From: Cytobacillus oceanisediminis
GTDB lineage: Bacteria; Bacillota; Bacilli; Bacillales; Cytobacillaceae
Length of the DNA: 59,047 nt
Direction: 5' to 3'
NCBI RefSeq assembly: GCF_004366035.1
Contig: NZ_SOEE01000016.1
Coordinates: 1-59,047, forward strand
A program made the translations under genes and the position numbers. Positions 19,846 through 28,709 of the stretch are shown piece by piece (the first letter of the stretch is position 1; every line of letters starts with the position of its first letter). The notes beneath the pieces are model-generated. The model saw nothing but the letters and a program-made list of their open reading frames with translations. It made no database searches and was not told the origin of the DNA.

Positions 19846-20556
19846 GTGCAAACAACACTAGAGCTATATACATACGAAATTATAACGAAGGATCAGCCAG
19901 AATTAATTGTGAAAGCAGCTGATTGTCTGGCTCGAACATTCATAGGAGTGGAGGCTGCAGGGAAATGGGTTCAGGAGCCAATGGTAGGTCAACTGAATAT
20001 AGGCTATGAGGATTTCTATCAGTTTACCAAGGATTATTTAGACTCTACGATTGAACAGGGATATTGCGCAGTTGCACAGGATGCTAATCAAAATGTTGTT
20101 GGTGTGCTTGCGGGAGATACAAATGCACCTGAGATAATTGGGGAAGACATATTTGAAGGTTCTTTTTATGATATGAATGTAATTCTGCGTGTTTTGGAAG
20201 ATGTCGATAAACGTTTCATGGAAGATTATAAAATACAGAATGGACATGAAATCAAGGATGGAGAACTATTACATCTTTTCATGTTAGGCGTAATAGCTGA
20301 ACATAATCGTCATGAAATTATTCAGCAATTAGGAAATAGATTAATCGCAAAAGCATCATCCCAAGGATTAAAGGCTGTTTTAGGTGAAGCAACCAACCCG
20401 AAATCAATACGGGTCATGGAAAAATATCATAATATGAAAAAATATATAGATATAGAAGGAAATTATATTGTCCATAAATATCAGGATAATCATAAGTTGA
20501 GCGGTATTCCTGAAAATGTAGCGGATGGTACATATATCCTTATAAAAGAGCTGTAA
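19846..20556 (+). CDS. GNAT-type N-acetyltransferase-like protein
   Basis: A 236-residue protein with the layout of a GNAT acyltransferase: a long N-terminal half including AVAQDANQNVVGVLAGD (strands beta3/beta4), LLHLFMLGVIAEHNRHEI in the place of the acetyl-CoA-binding turn, and a C-terminal GEATNPKSIRVMEKY typical of the last GNAT helix. The pyrophosphate loop is not the classic Q/RxxGxG/A, so activity is uncertain. The start is GTG 19846, six bases after AAAGGGAGT; the open frame back to TTG 19828 covers that site. Middle gene of the c-di-GMP-controlled operon; substrate unknown. Confidence 0.65.
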   Translation: MQTTLELYTYEIITKDQPELIVKAADCLARTFIGVEAAGKWVQEPMVGQLNIGYEDFYQFTKDYLDSTIEQGYCAVAQDANQNVVGVLAGDTNAPEIIGEDIFEGSFYDMNVILRVLEDVDKRFMEDYKIQNGHEIKDGELLHLFMLGVIAEHNRHEIIQQLGNRLIAKASSQGLKAVLGEATNPKSIRVMEKYHNMKKYIDIEGNYIVHKYQDNHKLSGIPENVADGTYILIKEL

Positions 20557-20610
20557 ATATACACACTGAAGTTTAATTCAATTAAATAGATGTAAGGGGA
20601 TTTACTTAAA

Positions 20611-21810
20611 ATGGAAGCGATTATGCTAGGCATCATTATTATCTTAATGGGAGTATCGGTGTTTTTTGCCTACCGGTATTTTTCGTTAAAGCACCATCTT
20701 CATATTCATAAAGAAATAATAAATGGAATGGAAGAATTATCAGCGGGCAATATTGCAAACAAAGTTGATGAACGAAGCTCTAAACATACTGCATTTAATG
20801 GGCTAATCGACTATTTTGGCCTTGTAAGGGAAAAGTTTTTTTCCTATTCAAAAGATGTTCATGAAAAAGGTGAAAATCTTACTGAAGTCGGTGAATATGC
20901 TTCTGAGAAAGCGGATATTGTTAGAGCGGCAATTGATGAGGTAGGCAGAGGGTTGACGAAACAATTGGCAGCTACAGAAGAAAGTGCTGCATCTATGGAG
21001 GAAATGACACAGGCTATCGAAGATCTATCCGTGAGATCCCTTCAGATTTCAGAACAATCGAATACTACCTTAGAACTGACGCAGGACGGAAACGAGAAGC
21101 TAAAGGATTCTTTAGATAAAATGAATCAGTTTAATCAAACGGTAAATATAACATTTGATGCCATAAATAAACTCGGAGAAAAGTCTCATGAAATCGGCAC
21201 GATAGTAAAAGTGATTACAGGGATTTCAGAACAAATTAATTTATTGGCATTGAATGCGGCCATAGAAGCGGCCCGTGCGGGAGAGCATGGCAAGGGATTT
21301 GCGGTCGTTGCTGATGAGGTTCGAAAATTGGCCGAACAATCACGGCAGTCCTCCTCTGAAGTATCAAACATTGTAAAGAATATACAGGAAGAAACTGAAG
21401 TAGTTGTGAACTCCATGCAGCAGGGAACAGAGGAATTGAAAGATACAAATACCACTCTTGTAGAAGTTGGGGCCATGTTCAAACAAATTCTGGCTACTAC
21501 AAAAATTATTGCTGAAAATAATGAAAACTCTTCTGCGAGTACACAGGAATTATCCTCTGCTTCACAGCAGATCATGGCAACAATTGTTGAGATTGCCTCA
21601 ATCTCAAGGGAATCTGTTGAAATGTTTGAGGAGCTACTCGAAATTAGTGATGATGAACTATCTGCAATGCAAAAACTCGTTCAGGTAGCAAAAAACCTTG
21701 TTGAGCTGACAAATGATGTAAACAAATTAATATTTGCATGGAATCATGGTGCTGAAACAGAGGCAGCTCAGGATCAAATTGCTGATAAAAAGGTCAGTGC
21801 AGCAGTATAA
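20611..21810 (+). CDS. Methyl-accepting chemotaxis-type protein without an extracellular sensor
   Basis: A 399-residue transducer with one N-terminal transmembrane helix (residues 3-22) and no periplasmic ligand domain. The strongly conserved signalling tip is seen at about residues 208-245 ([32 protein letters not shown]), flanked by long methylation-helix coiled coils. A short HAMP-like linker follows the helix. It should signal through CheA/CheW from a cytoplasmic or membrane cue. As last gene of the c-di-GMP riboswitch operon, after the STAS-like and GNAT proteins, it may read the state of those proteins; that is inference. Confidence 0.88.
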   Translation: MEAIMLGIIIILMGVSVFFAYRYFSLKHHLHIHKEIINGMEELSAGNIANKVDERSSKHTAFNGLIDYFGLVREKFFSYSKDVHEKGENLTEVGEYASEKADIVRAAIDEVGRGLTKQLAATEESAASMEEMTQAIEDLSVRSLQISEQSNTTLELTQDGNEKLKDSLDKMNQFNQTVNITFDAINKLGEKSHEIGTIVKVITGISEQINLLALNAAIEAARAGEHGKGFAVVADEVRKLAEQSRQSSSEVSNIVKNIQEETEVVVNSMQQGTEELKDTNTTLVEVGAMFKQILATTKIIAENNENSSASTQELSSASQQIMATIVEIASISRESVEMFEELLEISDDELSAMQKLVQVAKNLVELTNDVNKLIFAWNHGAETEAAQDQIADKKVSAAV

Positions 21811-21854
21811 AGATCCTTACCTTGCTGGCTGATTAATATAAAGGTGCTTCTTTC

Positions 21855-21985
21855 AGGTAAATGCAGCTTGTGGGAAGCTTCCCTTTGATGCCCGAATTAG
21901 TCCTTATAAAAGAAAGGATCAATAAATATTACAGTATCCCTTCTATTTAATAGGGAATATTTCTATGGCAGCCAGGTTGCCAAAA
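21855..21985 (+). ncRNA. Possible structured leader RNA, with a c-di-GMP-I-like 3' end
   Basis: ATGGCAGCCAGGTTGCC at 21965-21981 looks like the 3' end of a class I c-di-GMP riboswitch. The expected 5' half (GGCAAAC, GACGCAAAGC) is not found; only GGTAAATGC near 21856 is loosely similar. Several hairpins (AGCTT/AAGCT; TCCCTTCTATT/AATAGGGA) are visible. It is either a degenerate riboswitch, an unrecognised leader class, or chance. Confidence 0.3.
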
Positions 21986-22007
21986 GGCTTAATTAGGCAC
22001 TGATTTG

Positions 22008-22031
22008 TCCACCTGTGTGGACTTTTTTATT
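22008..22031 (+). terminator. Terminator upstream of the PLP decarboxylase gene
   Basis: GTCCAC-CTGT-GTGGAC stem followed by six T, 50 bases before the decarboxylase start. It could end the chemoreceptor operon or be an attenuator for the decarboxylase gene. Confidence 0.75.
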
Positions 22032-22080
22032 GGATCTTTAGATAAAACTGCTTCAAGAAAAAGCATCCAGGAGGTACAGG

Positions 22081-23727
22081 ATGAAGGAAATACAAAAGTT
22101 ATTTCCCAGCATGGATGGGAATGAACTCCAAAGAGAGGAATTATTGTCTTACTTTAAGACGATCTTAACGAAAATAGATGAGTTAAAGGATCCCAACAAA
22201 CTAACACTGGGAATAATGCCCGAATACACAGAGGATTACTATAATCGTATCATTGAAAAGGCCGATGTTCCGAAAAAGGGTGTGCCGATGGAGGAAGTGA
22301 TTCAGGAGCTTCTTAAATTGGCAGAAGGACACCGCTACGTCAATCGAAATTATGTAGCCAACGCAGCGCCCCTTCCGAATATAGCCAGTATGATCGGGAA
22401 CTTAGTAATGGTCCTGGTCAATGGGAACAATCTTTGGGATGTGGAAGGACCGGCTGCGGCTGCAGCAGAAATCGAAATAACCAGTATGCTATCCAAATTA
22501 ATCGGATACGATGAGAGCATTAGTGCAGGGTATACAACCTGGGGAGGACAAGGCGTTGTTTTTAATTCTTTGCGACTTGCCATTGCACGGTACGCTCCGT
22601 CTTCAAATGAAAATGGTGTACCGCAAAATCTCTATTGCTTCTGTTCAGAGCTATCACACTATAGTCTGTATAAGTCTGTAGAAGCTGCAGGGATTGGCGT
22701 GAAAAACATGATTCGGGTAAAAGCGAATGCTGATCATTCTATGAATCTCGACGATTTAAAAGAGAAAATGGCGCTTGTTATTGGCAATGGCGGTGTTCCT
22801 CTTTATGTACTTGCCACAATGGGAACGACTGATACATTTGGGGTTGATGACATTGAGGGGATTAAGCGGATAGCAGAAGACTTGGAACGCACCCATGGCG
22901 TATTTCCGATCTATATCCATGCAGATTCGGCCATGGGCGGCATGTATACCTTCTTTAACCATTACGATTTTGAAAGCAACCCTCTGAGATTTGAAGACAA
23001 TGTTAAGAAGGTTTTAAGATCCTATCAGCATAAGTTCAAACAGATAAAGCTTGCAGATAGTATGGTCTTTGATTTCCATAAGCTTGGACAAACCCCATAT
23101 ATCACAAGTTTATTTTTAATTAAAAACAGAGAATATCTTAAGTATGTAGACTTAGATGCAGCGGAAACGCCATATGTTGGGAATCGTGGGTATGGCAGCT
23201 ATCATACAGGCTTTACACTGGAATGCTCGCGGATGGGAAGTGCTTTGGCGATTTATGCATCGTTATTAGCATTTGGAATGGAAGGCTATCAAGAGCTTTT
23301 GGCCAATTATATCCGTGTCAATATTGCATTTAGAGAGATGTTAACAAGAGAAGTTTCGAATGTGGCAGTAACGAATGAAATTTCTCCTATTACAACATTC
23401 CGCTTTTACCCTGAAAAGACTGAATGGGATAATGAATTGAACGGACATTTACCTGTGGAAGAAATAATGGAAATTAATCAATTTAATGACGAGTTTGCTG
23501 AGGTAATTGGTGCTGAACGAGATACTGTCTTTTTTGGAAATACGAAAAAGCAGCGGCTTGTGGAAGCGGCAGACTCAAACAAGCAGCTGCCGGTGTACGC
23601 ACATAAATTTTTCACGATCTCTCCCTACTCTACGATAGAAGAGGTCGACCGTTATGTCGGATTCTTAAAAGAACACTTGGAGATTTTCCTGAAAATGAGA
23701 AATCGTAAGTATAGTATTATAGGCTAA
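22081..23727 (+). CDS. PLP-dependent group II amino acid decarboxylase family protein
   Basis: A 548-residue fold-type I PLP enzyme of the group II decarboxylase family (glutamate/tyrosine/aromatic amino acid type). HADSAMGG near residue 280 holds the Asp that binds the pyridine nitrogen, and DFHKLGQTPY near residues 330-340 holds the PLP-binding Lys. TTWGGQGVVFNS and SHYSLYKSVEAAGIG are cofactor-phosphate and stacking blocks. The substrate cannot be read from sequence. The ribosome binding site is CCAGGAGG. No antiporter gene is adjacent, so it is not an obvious acid-resistance pair. Its stop codon is immediately followed by remnant toxin sequence. Confidence 0.85.
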   Translation: MKEIQKLFPSMDGNELQREELLSYFKTILTKIDELKDPNKLTLGIMPEYTEDYYNRIIEKADVPKKGVPMEEVIQELLKLAEGHRYVNRNYVANAAPLPNIASMIGNLVMVLVNGNNLWDVEGPAAAAAEIEITSMLSKLIGYDESISAGYTTWGGQGVVFNSLRLAIARYAPSSNENGVPQNLYCFCSELSHYSLYKSVEAAGIGVKNMIRVKANADHSMNLDDLKEKMALVIGNGGVPLYVLATMGTTDTFGVDDIEGIKRIAEDLERTHGVFPIYIHADSAMGGMYTFFNHYDFESNPLRFEDNVKKVLRSYQHKFKQIKLADSMVFDFHKLGQTPYITSLFLIKNREYLKYVDLDAAETPYVGNRGYGSYHTGFTLECSRMGSALAIYASLLAFGMEGYQELLANYIRVNIAFREMLTREVSNVAVTNEISPITTFRFYPEKTEWDNELNGHLPVEEIMEINQFNDEFAEVIGAERDTVFFGNTKKQRLVEAADSNKQLPVYAHKFFTISPYSTIEEVDRYVGFLKEHLEIFLKMRNRKYSIIG

Positions 23728-23863
23728 AGCCCATAATGAATTATTTACAATAATAGATACATCTAACGATTATAATACATTTGTTAGACGACTTAATAAT
23801 TGGGCTAATTATAGACTTGAGGGTGGGGTTTCGTCTTTACCGGATGATCTGAGATCAAAATAG
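23728..23863 (+). pseudogene. C-terminal stump of a polymorphic (probably T7SS/LXG-type) toxin
   Basis: Directly after the decarboxylase stop, about 45 codons are open to a TAG at 23861, with no start codon or ribosome binding site. The encoded tail (FVRRLNNWANYRLEGG, ending SSLPDDLRSK) has the look of the extreme C-terminus of a Bacillus polymorphic toxin. The next gene, 12 bases on, is an Imm22-like immunity gene, exactly where immunity genes follow toxins. I infer that a deletion or rearrangement removed the body of the toxin gene. The toxin family is not identifiable from so little. Confidence 0.6.
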
Positions 23864-23875
23864 GAGGGTACTATA

Positions 23876-24250
23876 ATGGAAAAACAAGGATGGGTTTCTA
23901 TTTGGTTAGGTAATATTAAAGAAGAAGACTCTATAGAAAAGTATGTAGATTTAACCTATGATGAGGATGGTGAGTCTGTCCCATCCAAATTTTTTATCGA
24001 TTTTAATATTGATATGGATGAAACAGATGAGGATACTATAGAGAAAGTAGTTTATAAGAATAGCAGTAGTGATATTTCGACATTATTAGATGGGTGTTCG
24101 TATGAAGAAATTATTATCCCAAAAATCAAGAAAAGTATAGACCTTAAAAATTCATATAATGCCGTAATCCTGATATATAATTTTGAGTATAACAATGAAT
24201 TTACTTCAACTGATACTTTTGACTTTATTGCCGCTACAAATTATGAGTAA
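23876..24250 (+). CDS. Immunity protein, Imm22-like (orphan)
   Basis: An acidic soluble protein of 124 residues. The start WVSIWLGNIKEEDSIEKYVD and the DEDGESVPSKF block resemble the Imm22 (DUF4284) immunity family as I remember it. Such proteins neutralise the toxin domain encoded just upstream. Here only a toxin stump precedes it, so it is an orphan antitoxin, perhaps kept as protection against kin that carry the full toxin. The ribosome binding site AGGAGGG overlaps the toxin-stump stop codon. Base composition is more AT-rich than the decarboxylase gene. Confidence 0.7.
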   Translation: MEKQGWVSIWLGNIKEEDSIEKYVDLTYDEDGESVPSKFFIDFNIDMDETDEDTIEKVVYKNSSSDISTLLDGCSYEEIIIPKIKKSIDLKNSYNAVILIYNFEYNNEFTSTDTFDFIAATNYE

Positions 24251-24604
24251 AACAAAGCTTAATAAGTATTAAGAATGAAGAATAGACGAAGTTGATGGAT
24301 AAGACACAGATATTACTATTCTTTAAGTAATGCTTTATTATACGGAAAAAGAATATATTCAGTAAGGCATTGTAGGCAATCCAATAAAGAAGCATTATTA
24401 ATAAATCACCAGGTGAAGTAGTTGGGATTTCTAAAAATATAATATATTTTTTTGAACCTTGGATCGGCTATGCCTTTCAAGGTTTTTCGTTTAATATGTC
24501 CCAAACATTCCCCCTCCATATGTAATGAATTTGCCCAAGCCAAACCCATTTCCACGCATATAAAGTAGTGTAAGCATATATAGAGGAAATGGAGGTATAA
24601 ACGG
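24251..24604. other. Gap after the immunity gene, no gene seen
   Basis: AT-rich DNA of about 350 bases without a credible gene. A short forward frame at about 24296-24415 is open for roughly 40 codons but has no start signal. A hairpin with a short T run (AACCTTG...CAAGGTT, 24456-24487) may terminate the immunity gene transcript. Confidence 0.45.
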
Positions 24605-24805
24605 ATGTACCGTTATAGAGGCCATTATCAGCCGCAGGATCAGCGGTTTTTTGGATTCTTTGGTCTGCCCTTTTTAGGCGGGTTAGCAGGAGGTTTATTG
24701 GGCACTGCCTTATTTTATCCGCGTCCATATTATTGGTATCCTCCACCACCGCCGCCTTTTTACCCGCGACCTTGCTGTGGACCAGGATTTGGATATCCTT
24801 ATTAA
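24605..24805 (+). CDS. Small Gly/Pro/Tyr-rich protein
   Basis: A 66-residue protein with an aromatic, Gln-rich start, a glycine-rich hydrophobic stretch (LGGLAGGLLGTALF) and a Pro/Tyr-rich tail with a Cys pair (PPPPPPFYPRPCC). Similar short Gly/Pro/Tyr proteins occur in Bacillus, some spore-associated, but I cannot name a family. The ribosome binding site ATGGAGG lies nine bases before ATG. It has its own terminator at 24828. CATATATAG at about 24570 resembles a late sporulation -10 box; this is weak. Confidence 0.6.
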   Translation: MYRYRGHYQPQDQRFFGFFGLPFLGGLAGGLLGTALFYPRPYYWYPPPPPPFYPRPCCGPGFGYPY

Positions 24806-24827
24806 TTAATTTCAGGGGAAGCTCTTT

Positions 24828-24847
24828 AAAAAGGGCATCCCCTTTTT
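24828..24847 (+). terminator. Terminator of the Gly/Pro-rich small gene
   Basis: AAAAAGGG-CATC-CCCTTTTT: short stem with its T run forming part of the 3' arm. Confidence 0.7.
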
Positions 24848-25186
24848 GAATTCGGTAATAATCTTCCTGCTGAATTCAGGAGCAATAAGAGGGTCATAAG
24901 TAAATGAGGAAGGCCGGCGGCTTGCCTTGGCTGAGATGCTTGAAAAGGCAGAAGGCGAATCAGATTAATGCCGCAAGTTTGTGTATCAGCATTAATGAAG
25001 TAAGATTTTTTATAAAAATAATGTGAGTGACTCTTCATATATGATGAAAGTCTTATCAAATAAGGAAAATGTAGGATATTTATTATTCAGAATATTAATT
25101 CTTTTAGCAGATTTACATCCTCCTGTGGAAAAGGCATGATATAAATAATTCGGATATCGAATTAATAGATTAGGGGAGGCTAAAAC
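24848..25186. other. Gap before the carboxypeptidase gene, no gene seen
   Basis: No convincing gene. A forward frame of about 40 codons from ATG 24904 lacks a recognisable product. The carboxypeptidase promoter must lie here, but I cannot pick one box pair with confidence. Confidence 0.4.
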
Positions 25187-26377
25187 ATGAAGAAAAGGTC
25201 ATTATGGAAAGTACTTAGTTCAGCAGCACTGGCAGCTTCGATTCTCGTACCCCAAGTAGGGTTTGCTGAGGGTGCAAAGCCTGTGACAGAAGAAAATGTA
25301 TCAATTAATGGTTTTGTTGATTATGAAGAATTAAAGAGTAAGTTAAGCCAAATTGAAAAATCATCGAACGGCCTGGTTCAGGTTGAATCAGCGGGAAAAA
25401 CGAATCAGGGGAGAGATATCTTTACAGCACGAGTGGGCCATGGAGATAAGGTGGTACTGGTGCAGAGCGAAATTCATGGCAATGAAAAGACGGGCACTGT
25501 TGCGCTGCTGAATATTCTTCAATATTTAGGTTCAAGTCAATCACCAGAAGCGAAAAGGATTAGAGAAGAATTAACGATTGTCGCAATCCCGATGATGAAT
25601 GCCGATGGTTCTGAATTGGACAGGCGCGGCAATGTGATGACCTGGGCAGAAGTTCAGGCACAGTTTCCTCAATTACATAATGCGCAGCCAACCTGGAATT
25701 ATTACACACGCAGTCTTCAGGGAGATGACTATTCTGCAGCTCCAGGATTCGATGTAAACCGTGACTTTAACCCTGACTTGAACTATGTTCCGAAGGCGGA
25801 GGACTTCCCTGGCAATTCCAGTACTCCAGGCTGGTATATTACACCTGAATCGCAAACAGTCCGGGATGTATATAAGGGTCTGCAAGAGGAATTTGGCAAG
25901 GTTGAAGTCTTTTTAGATCTTCATCACCAAAATTTCTATAAGATTGAAGGAACAGATGAAGATGTAACAATGTCCATTTCAGCAGACTTTGTTCCGGACC
26001 CAAGTTCTCCAGAGGGGGCAAAATATAGCCAATATGCGGAGAATTATCGCTTTGATTTCTCACGACAGTTAAACGTTGAACTATATGATGCACTTCAGGA
26101 AAAAGGAAATTCAGTGTTTACCAATATTTCTTTATATGACCAGGACTTAGACTTGCCTGGAACTGCCTTGGGCTCCTTTGCCTTGAACGGTAGCGGGGTT
26201 GTCCTATTTGAAATAAAAGGACAGACACATAACTATGGACAAAAGATGAAAGGCCAGCTGGTTAAGACAGTAGAAACAGGTGTCATGGGGGTAATCAATG
26301 GCGTGGCAGATGGCAGTGTGTATGATTTGAATCCAGAAGAATATAACGAAATCCCTAACAGGGTGGCAATCCGTTAA
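25187..26377 (+). CDS. Secreted M14 family zinc carboxypeptidase
   Basis: A 396-residue exported metallopeptidase. The signal peptide spans about residues 1-27 (MKKRSLWKVLSSAALAASIL, cut after GFA). The M14 zinc site HxxE is HGNE (His97, Glu100), the substrate-binding NRDF follows, the third zinc ligand is in LDLHHQNF, and the catalytic Glu is probably in VVLFEIKGQ near the end. It should cleave C-terminal residues from peptides outside the cell or in the wall. The ribosome binding site is AGGGGAGG. It stands alone and ends in a bidirectional terminator. Confidence 0.88.
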   Translation: MKKRSLWKVLSSAALAASILVPQVGFAEGAKPVTEENVSINGFVDYEELKSKLSQIEKSSNGLVQVESAGKTNQGRDIFTARVGHGDKVVLVQSEIHGNEKTGTVALLNILQYLGSSQSPEAKRIREELTIVAIPMMNADGSELDRRGNVMTWAEVQAQFPQLHNAQPTWNYYTRSLQGDDYSAAPGFDVNRDFNPDLNYVPKAEDFPGNSSTPGWYITPESQTVRDVYKGLQEEFGKVEVFLDLHHQNFYKIEGTDEDVTMSISADFVPDPSSPEGAKYSQYAENYRFDFSRQLNVELYDALQEKGNSVFTNISLYDQDLDLPGTALGSFALNGSGVVLFEIKGQTHNYGQKMKGQLVKTVETGVMGVINGVADGSVYDLNPEEYNEIPNRVAIR

Positions 26378-26389
26378 CAGAGTCAGTAG

Positions 26390-26420
26390 AAGCTGGTTCC
26401 CATTGGGAATCAGCTTTATT
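26390..26420. terminator. Bidirectional terminator
   Basis: AAGCTGGTTCCC-ATT-GGGAATCAGCTT hairpin between the convergent carboxypeptidase and DUF421 genes. The T run is short. Confidence 0.7.
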
Positions 26421-26421
26421 C

Positions 26422-27045
26422 TTACTGCAGATGATCTGGTACATTATCAGTCGTTTCTTCTGCCACTTCTGTAAAAATGTCCTCTTCGTTTTCGGAAAGC
26501 CTATGGACAGAGAAGCCCTTGGCAAAGGCAGGTTCGAGCAAATGAATCAGGTGCTGGACATCAGCCTGCAGCTGCAGGAATTCCTTTTTCGTCACTGGCT
26601 GGGCCTCTTCCTTTAATTCATAGCCAACCTGACCGTTGGGCTCCAGAGTCGCCCATTTTACATCGCTGATGACAGCAACATTATGCTGGCGAAGCTTCAT
26701 TTCTAGCTGATCCACAGTAAACCGCAGTTTTCTCAGGTTTTGTTCATTTAATTTTCCATCTTCTATAATCATTTTGGATTGCCCAGTGATAAACTTCTCG
26801 AATTTGTCTGATTTCATTTGCGCATATTCCATGATAATTAAAGTAAGGACAAGGATGAGTCCTACAGCAAGAGTAGTCCAAATGCTTTCCCCTGAAACCG
26901 GTTCAATTAATAGGGAACCAATGCCAATCATGATTACTACTTGAGCTAATGTCATCTGTGAAATAGACTTTCTGCCAGCGATCCTTAATAACAGCGTGCC
27001 CCCGATGACGACAAGGATTGAGTTCCAAATCCAATCGAATTCCAC
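26422..27045 (-). CDS. DUF421 family membrane protein (YetF/YcaP type)
   Basis: A 207-residue protein with three N-terminal transmembrane helices and a cytoplasmic alpha/beta domain. LLRIAGRKSISQMT is the family signature after the first helix, and FTVDQLEMKLRQHNV is typical of the soluble domain. In B. subtilis relatives (YetF, YrbG and others) act in spore germination or are uncharacterised. The start is GTG 27045 after GGGAGGAATAAGA. The C-terminal tail is acidic. It is a single-gene unit. Confidence 0.85.
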   Translation of the reverse strand: MEFDWIWNSILVVIGGTLLLRIAGRKSISQMTLAQVVIMIGIGSLLIEPVSGESIWTTLAVGLILVLTLIIMEYAQMKSDKFEKFITGQSKMIIEDGKLNEQNLRKLRFTVDQLEMKLRQHNVAVISDVKWATLEPNGQVGYELKEEAQPVTKKEFLQLQADVQHLIHLLEPAFAKGFSVHRLSENEEDIFTEVAEETTDNVPDHLQ

Positions 27046-27222
27046 TCTTATTCCTCCCTATATTTTATTATAGTCTTTCGCAAATAGAGCCTTCTAAAAC
27101 TGCTAATGTCAATTTATCTAACAAAAAGTGGGATTAGCTATTGTTCCGTTCATATTAAACGTGTTAGTATCAAAATATTATAAAAATTTTAAAAACTACA
27201 CAATTGTCGGGGGGAATTTGTG

Positions 27223-28221
27223 ATGAAGAAGATGTTAGCCATCCTAGCAAGCAGTGCATTACTAATGCTTGCTGCCTGTGGATCAGGAAATGAGGAAACC
27301 AGCGGGGAAGCGTCAGAAAAGAAAACCGTAAAAATCGGGATCACGCAAATTGTGGAGCATCCATCATTGGATTCTGCGAGAGAGGGGTTTATTGCCGCAC
27401 TGAAAGATGCTGGCTATGAAGAAGGAAAAAATCTTAAAATTGACTTCCAGAATGCCCAGGGGGATATGAACAATAATATGTCCATTGCCCAGAACCTGGT
27501 TGCAGACAAGAATGATTTGATCCTGGCGATTGCTACTGCGAGTGCACAATCGGTTGTGCAATCCACGAAGGATATTCCAATTCTATTTACTGCCATCACC
27601 GACCCTGTTGGAGCTGAGCTTGTGGAAAGCATGGAAAAACCAGGCGGGAATGCAACGGGTACATCTGATACACATCCGGATGCCATCAAAAAAACGATTG
27701 ACTCAATTAAAACATTTGTACCGGAAGCCAACAAGGTCGGCATCATCTACAATGACGGGGAGCCAAACTCAGTAGTTAATGTTAAGCATGCGAAAGAAGC
27801 CATCGAGGCAGCAGGGCTTGAAGCAGTTGAAACGACTATTTCAACAAGCTCCGAGGTAAAGCAGGCTGCTGAATCCTTAGTAGGCCGTGCTGATGTGTTC
27901 TACATTCCTAAGGACAATACCGTTGTATCTGCCCTTGAATCTGTTCTGAACGTAGCCAATGAGAAAGACATTCCAGCCTTTGTTGGAGAAAGTGATTCGG
28001 TTAAACGGGGCGGATTTGCTTCATATGGTTTTGAGTATCATGATCTTGGATACTCTACTGGCCAAATGGCTGTTGATATCCTTGAAGGCAAAAAGCCTGG
28101 TGAGATTCCTGTAGGCTACCCTGAAAGTCTTGAGCTGGTGATTAACAAAAAAGCAGCTGAGGAGCAGGGAGTTGAATTGACGGATGAGATGCTAAAGGAT
28201 GCTAAGGTGGTTGGGGAATAA
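27223..28221 (+). CDS. TrpX-type ABC transporter substrate-binding lipoprotein (orphan)
   Basis: A 332-residue binding protein of the ABC_sub_bind (TrpX/YtfQ-like periplasmic fold) family. The signal peptide ends in the lipobox LAAC (Cys19). The VGIIYNDGEPNS and AFVGESDSVKRGG blocks are typical. TrpX-type proteins usually sit with a permease (TrpY) and ATPase (TrpZ) and bind tryptophan or tyrosine; neither partner is here, since a terminator follows immediately. The ribosome binding site GGGGGGA favours ATG 27223 over GTG 27220. The ligand is uncertain. Confidence 0.85.
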   Translation: MKKMLAILASSALLMLAACGSGNEETSGEASEKKTVKIGITQIVEHPSLDSAREGFIAALKDAGYEEGKNLKIDFQNAQGDMNNNMSIAQNLVADKNDLILAIATASAQSVVQSTKDIPILFTAITDPVGAELVESMEKPGGNATGTSDTHPDAIKKTIDSIKTFVPEANKVGIIYNDGEPNSVVNVKHAKEAIEAAGLEAVETTISTSSEVKQAAESLVGRADVFYIPKDNTVVSALESVLNVANEKDIPAFVGESDSVKRGGFASYGFEYHDLGYSTGQMAVDILEGKKPGEIPVGYPESLELVINKKAAEEQGVELTDEMLKDAKVVGE

Positions 28222-28234
28222 ATAGTTTGTTAAG

Positions 28235-28265
28235 AGATACAGCGATTCGGCTGTATCTTTTTTTG
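28235..28265 (+). terminator. Terminator of the TrpX-like gene
   Basis: AGATACAG...CTGTATCT stem followed by a run of T. Confidence 0.85.
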
Positions 28266-28649
28266 CTTAAAGAACCCGGAAATTTTTTCTTGAAAATGAT
28301 TCAAAAGAACTACAAAACCTAGAATGGTGATTGAAGGAAAAAAAGGGGCTCAAAAAAGTTCAATTGAAATATAAATAATAGGGTAATTTTACCTATGGAA
28401 TACAATAAGGGGTTTATAGATTAATAGGAATAAAACCACAGACATAATTCGACAAGGCTATATAAGCGATTTGACGAGTTTTGACTGCCATGATAGTAAT
28501 AAAAAGGAAGAAAATTTGTATTTTAAAATGAGTGAATAACAAAAAATAGAAAAAACCTATGAAAAAAATACCAATTTGGGTTTAAGTATTTCAAAATTGG
28601 GTATTGATGGGTATAAATGACTGTTTTGTTATTTTTTGCAAGTAAGTAA
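28266..28649. other. Upstream region of the T7SS operon, no gene seen
   Basis: Nearly 400 bases of very AT-rich DNA with many short A and T runs and no protein-like frame. Such upstream DNA is a likely site for regulators; in B. subtilis the equivalent operon depends on DegU, but I cannot define a binding site here. Confidence 0.4.
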
Positions 28650-28678
28650 TTGACCTTTTAATTGTGTATTTTTACAAT
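28650..28678 (+). promoter_or_regulatory. Promoter of the T7SS operon
   Basis: TTGACC (28650-28655), 17-base spacer, TACAAT (28673-28678): a good vegetative sigma-A promoter, giving a start site about 25 bases before the esxA start codon. Confidence 0.75.
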
Positions 28679-28709
28679 AATAGTAACCTATTGAAAAGGA
28701 GAGATTTGA

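Noticed and set aside
22081..23727. Glutamate decarboxylase acid-resistance system
   Set aside because: The gene is a group II decarboxylase, but there is no glutamate/GABA antiporter beside it and the substrate-specific residues cannot be read by eye.
24904..25036. Short forward frame of about 40 codons before the carboxypeptidase gene
   Set aside because: No clear ribosome binding site or recognisable sequence; probably intergenic.
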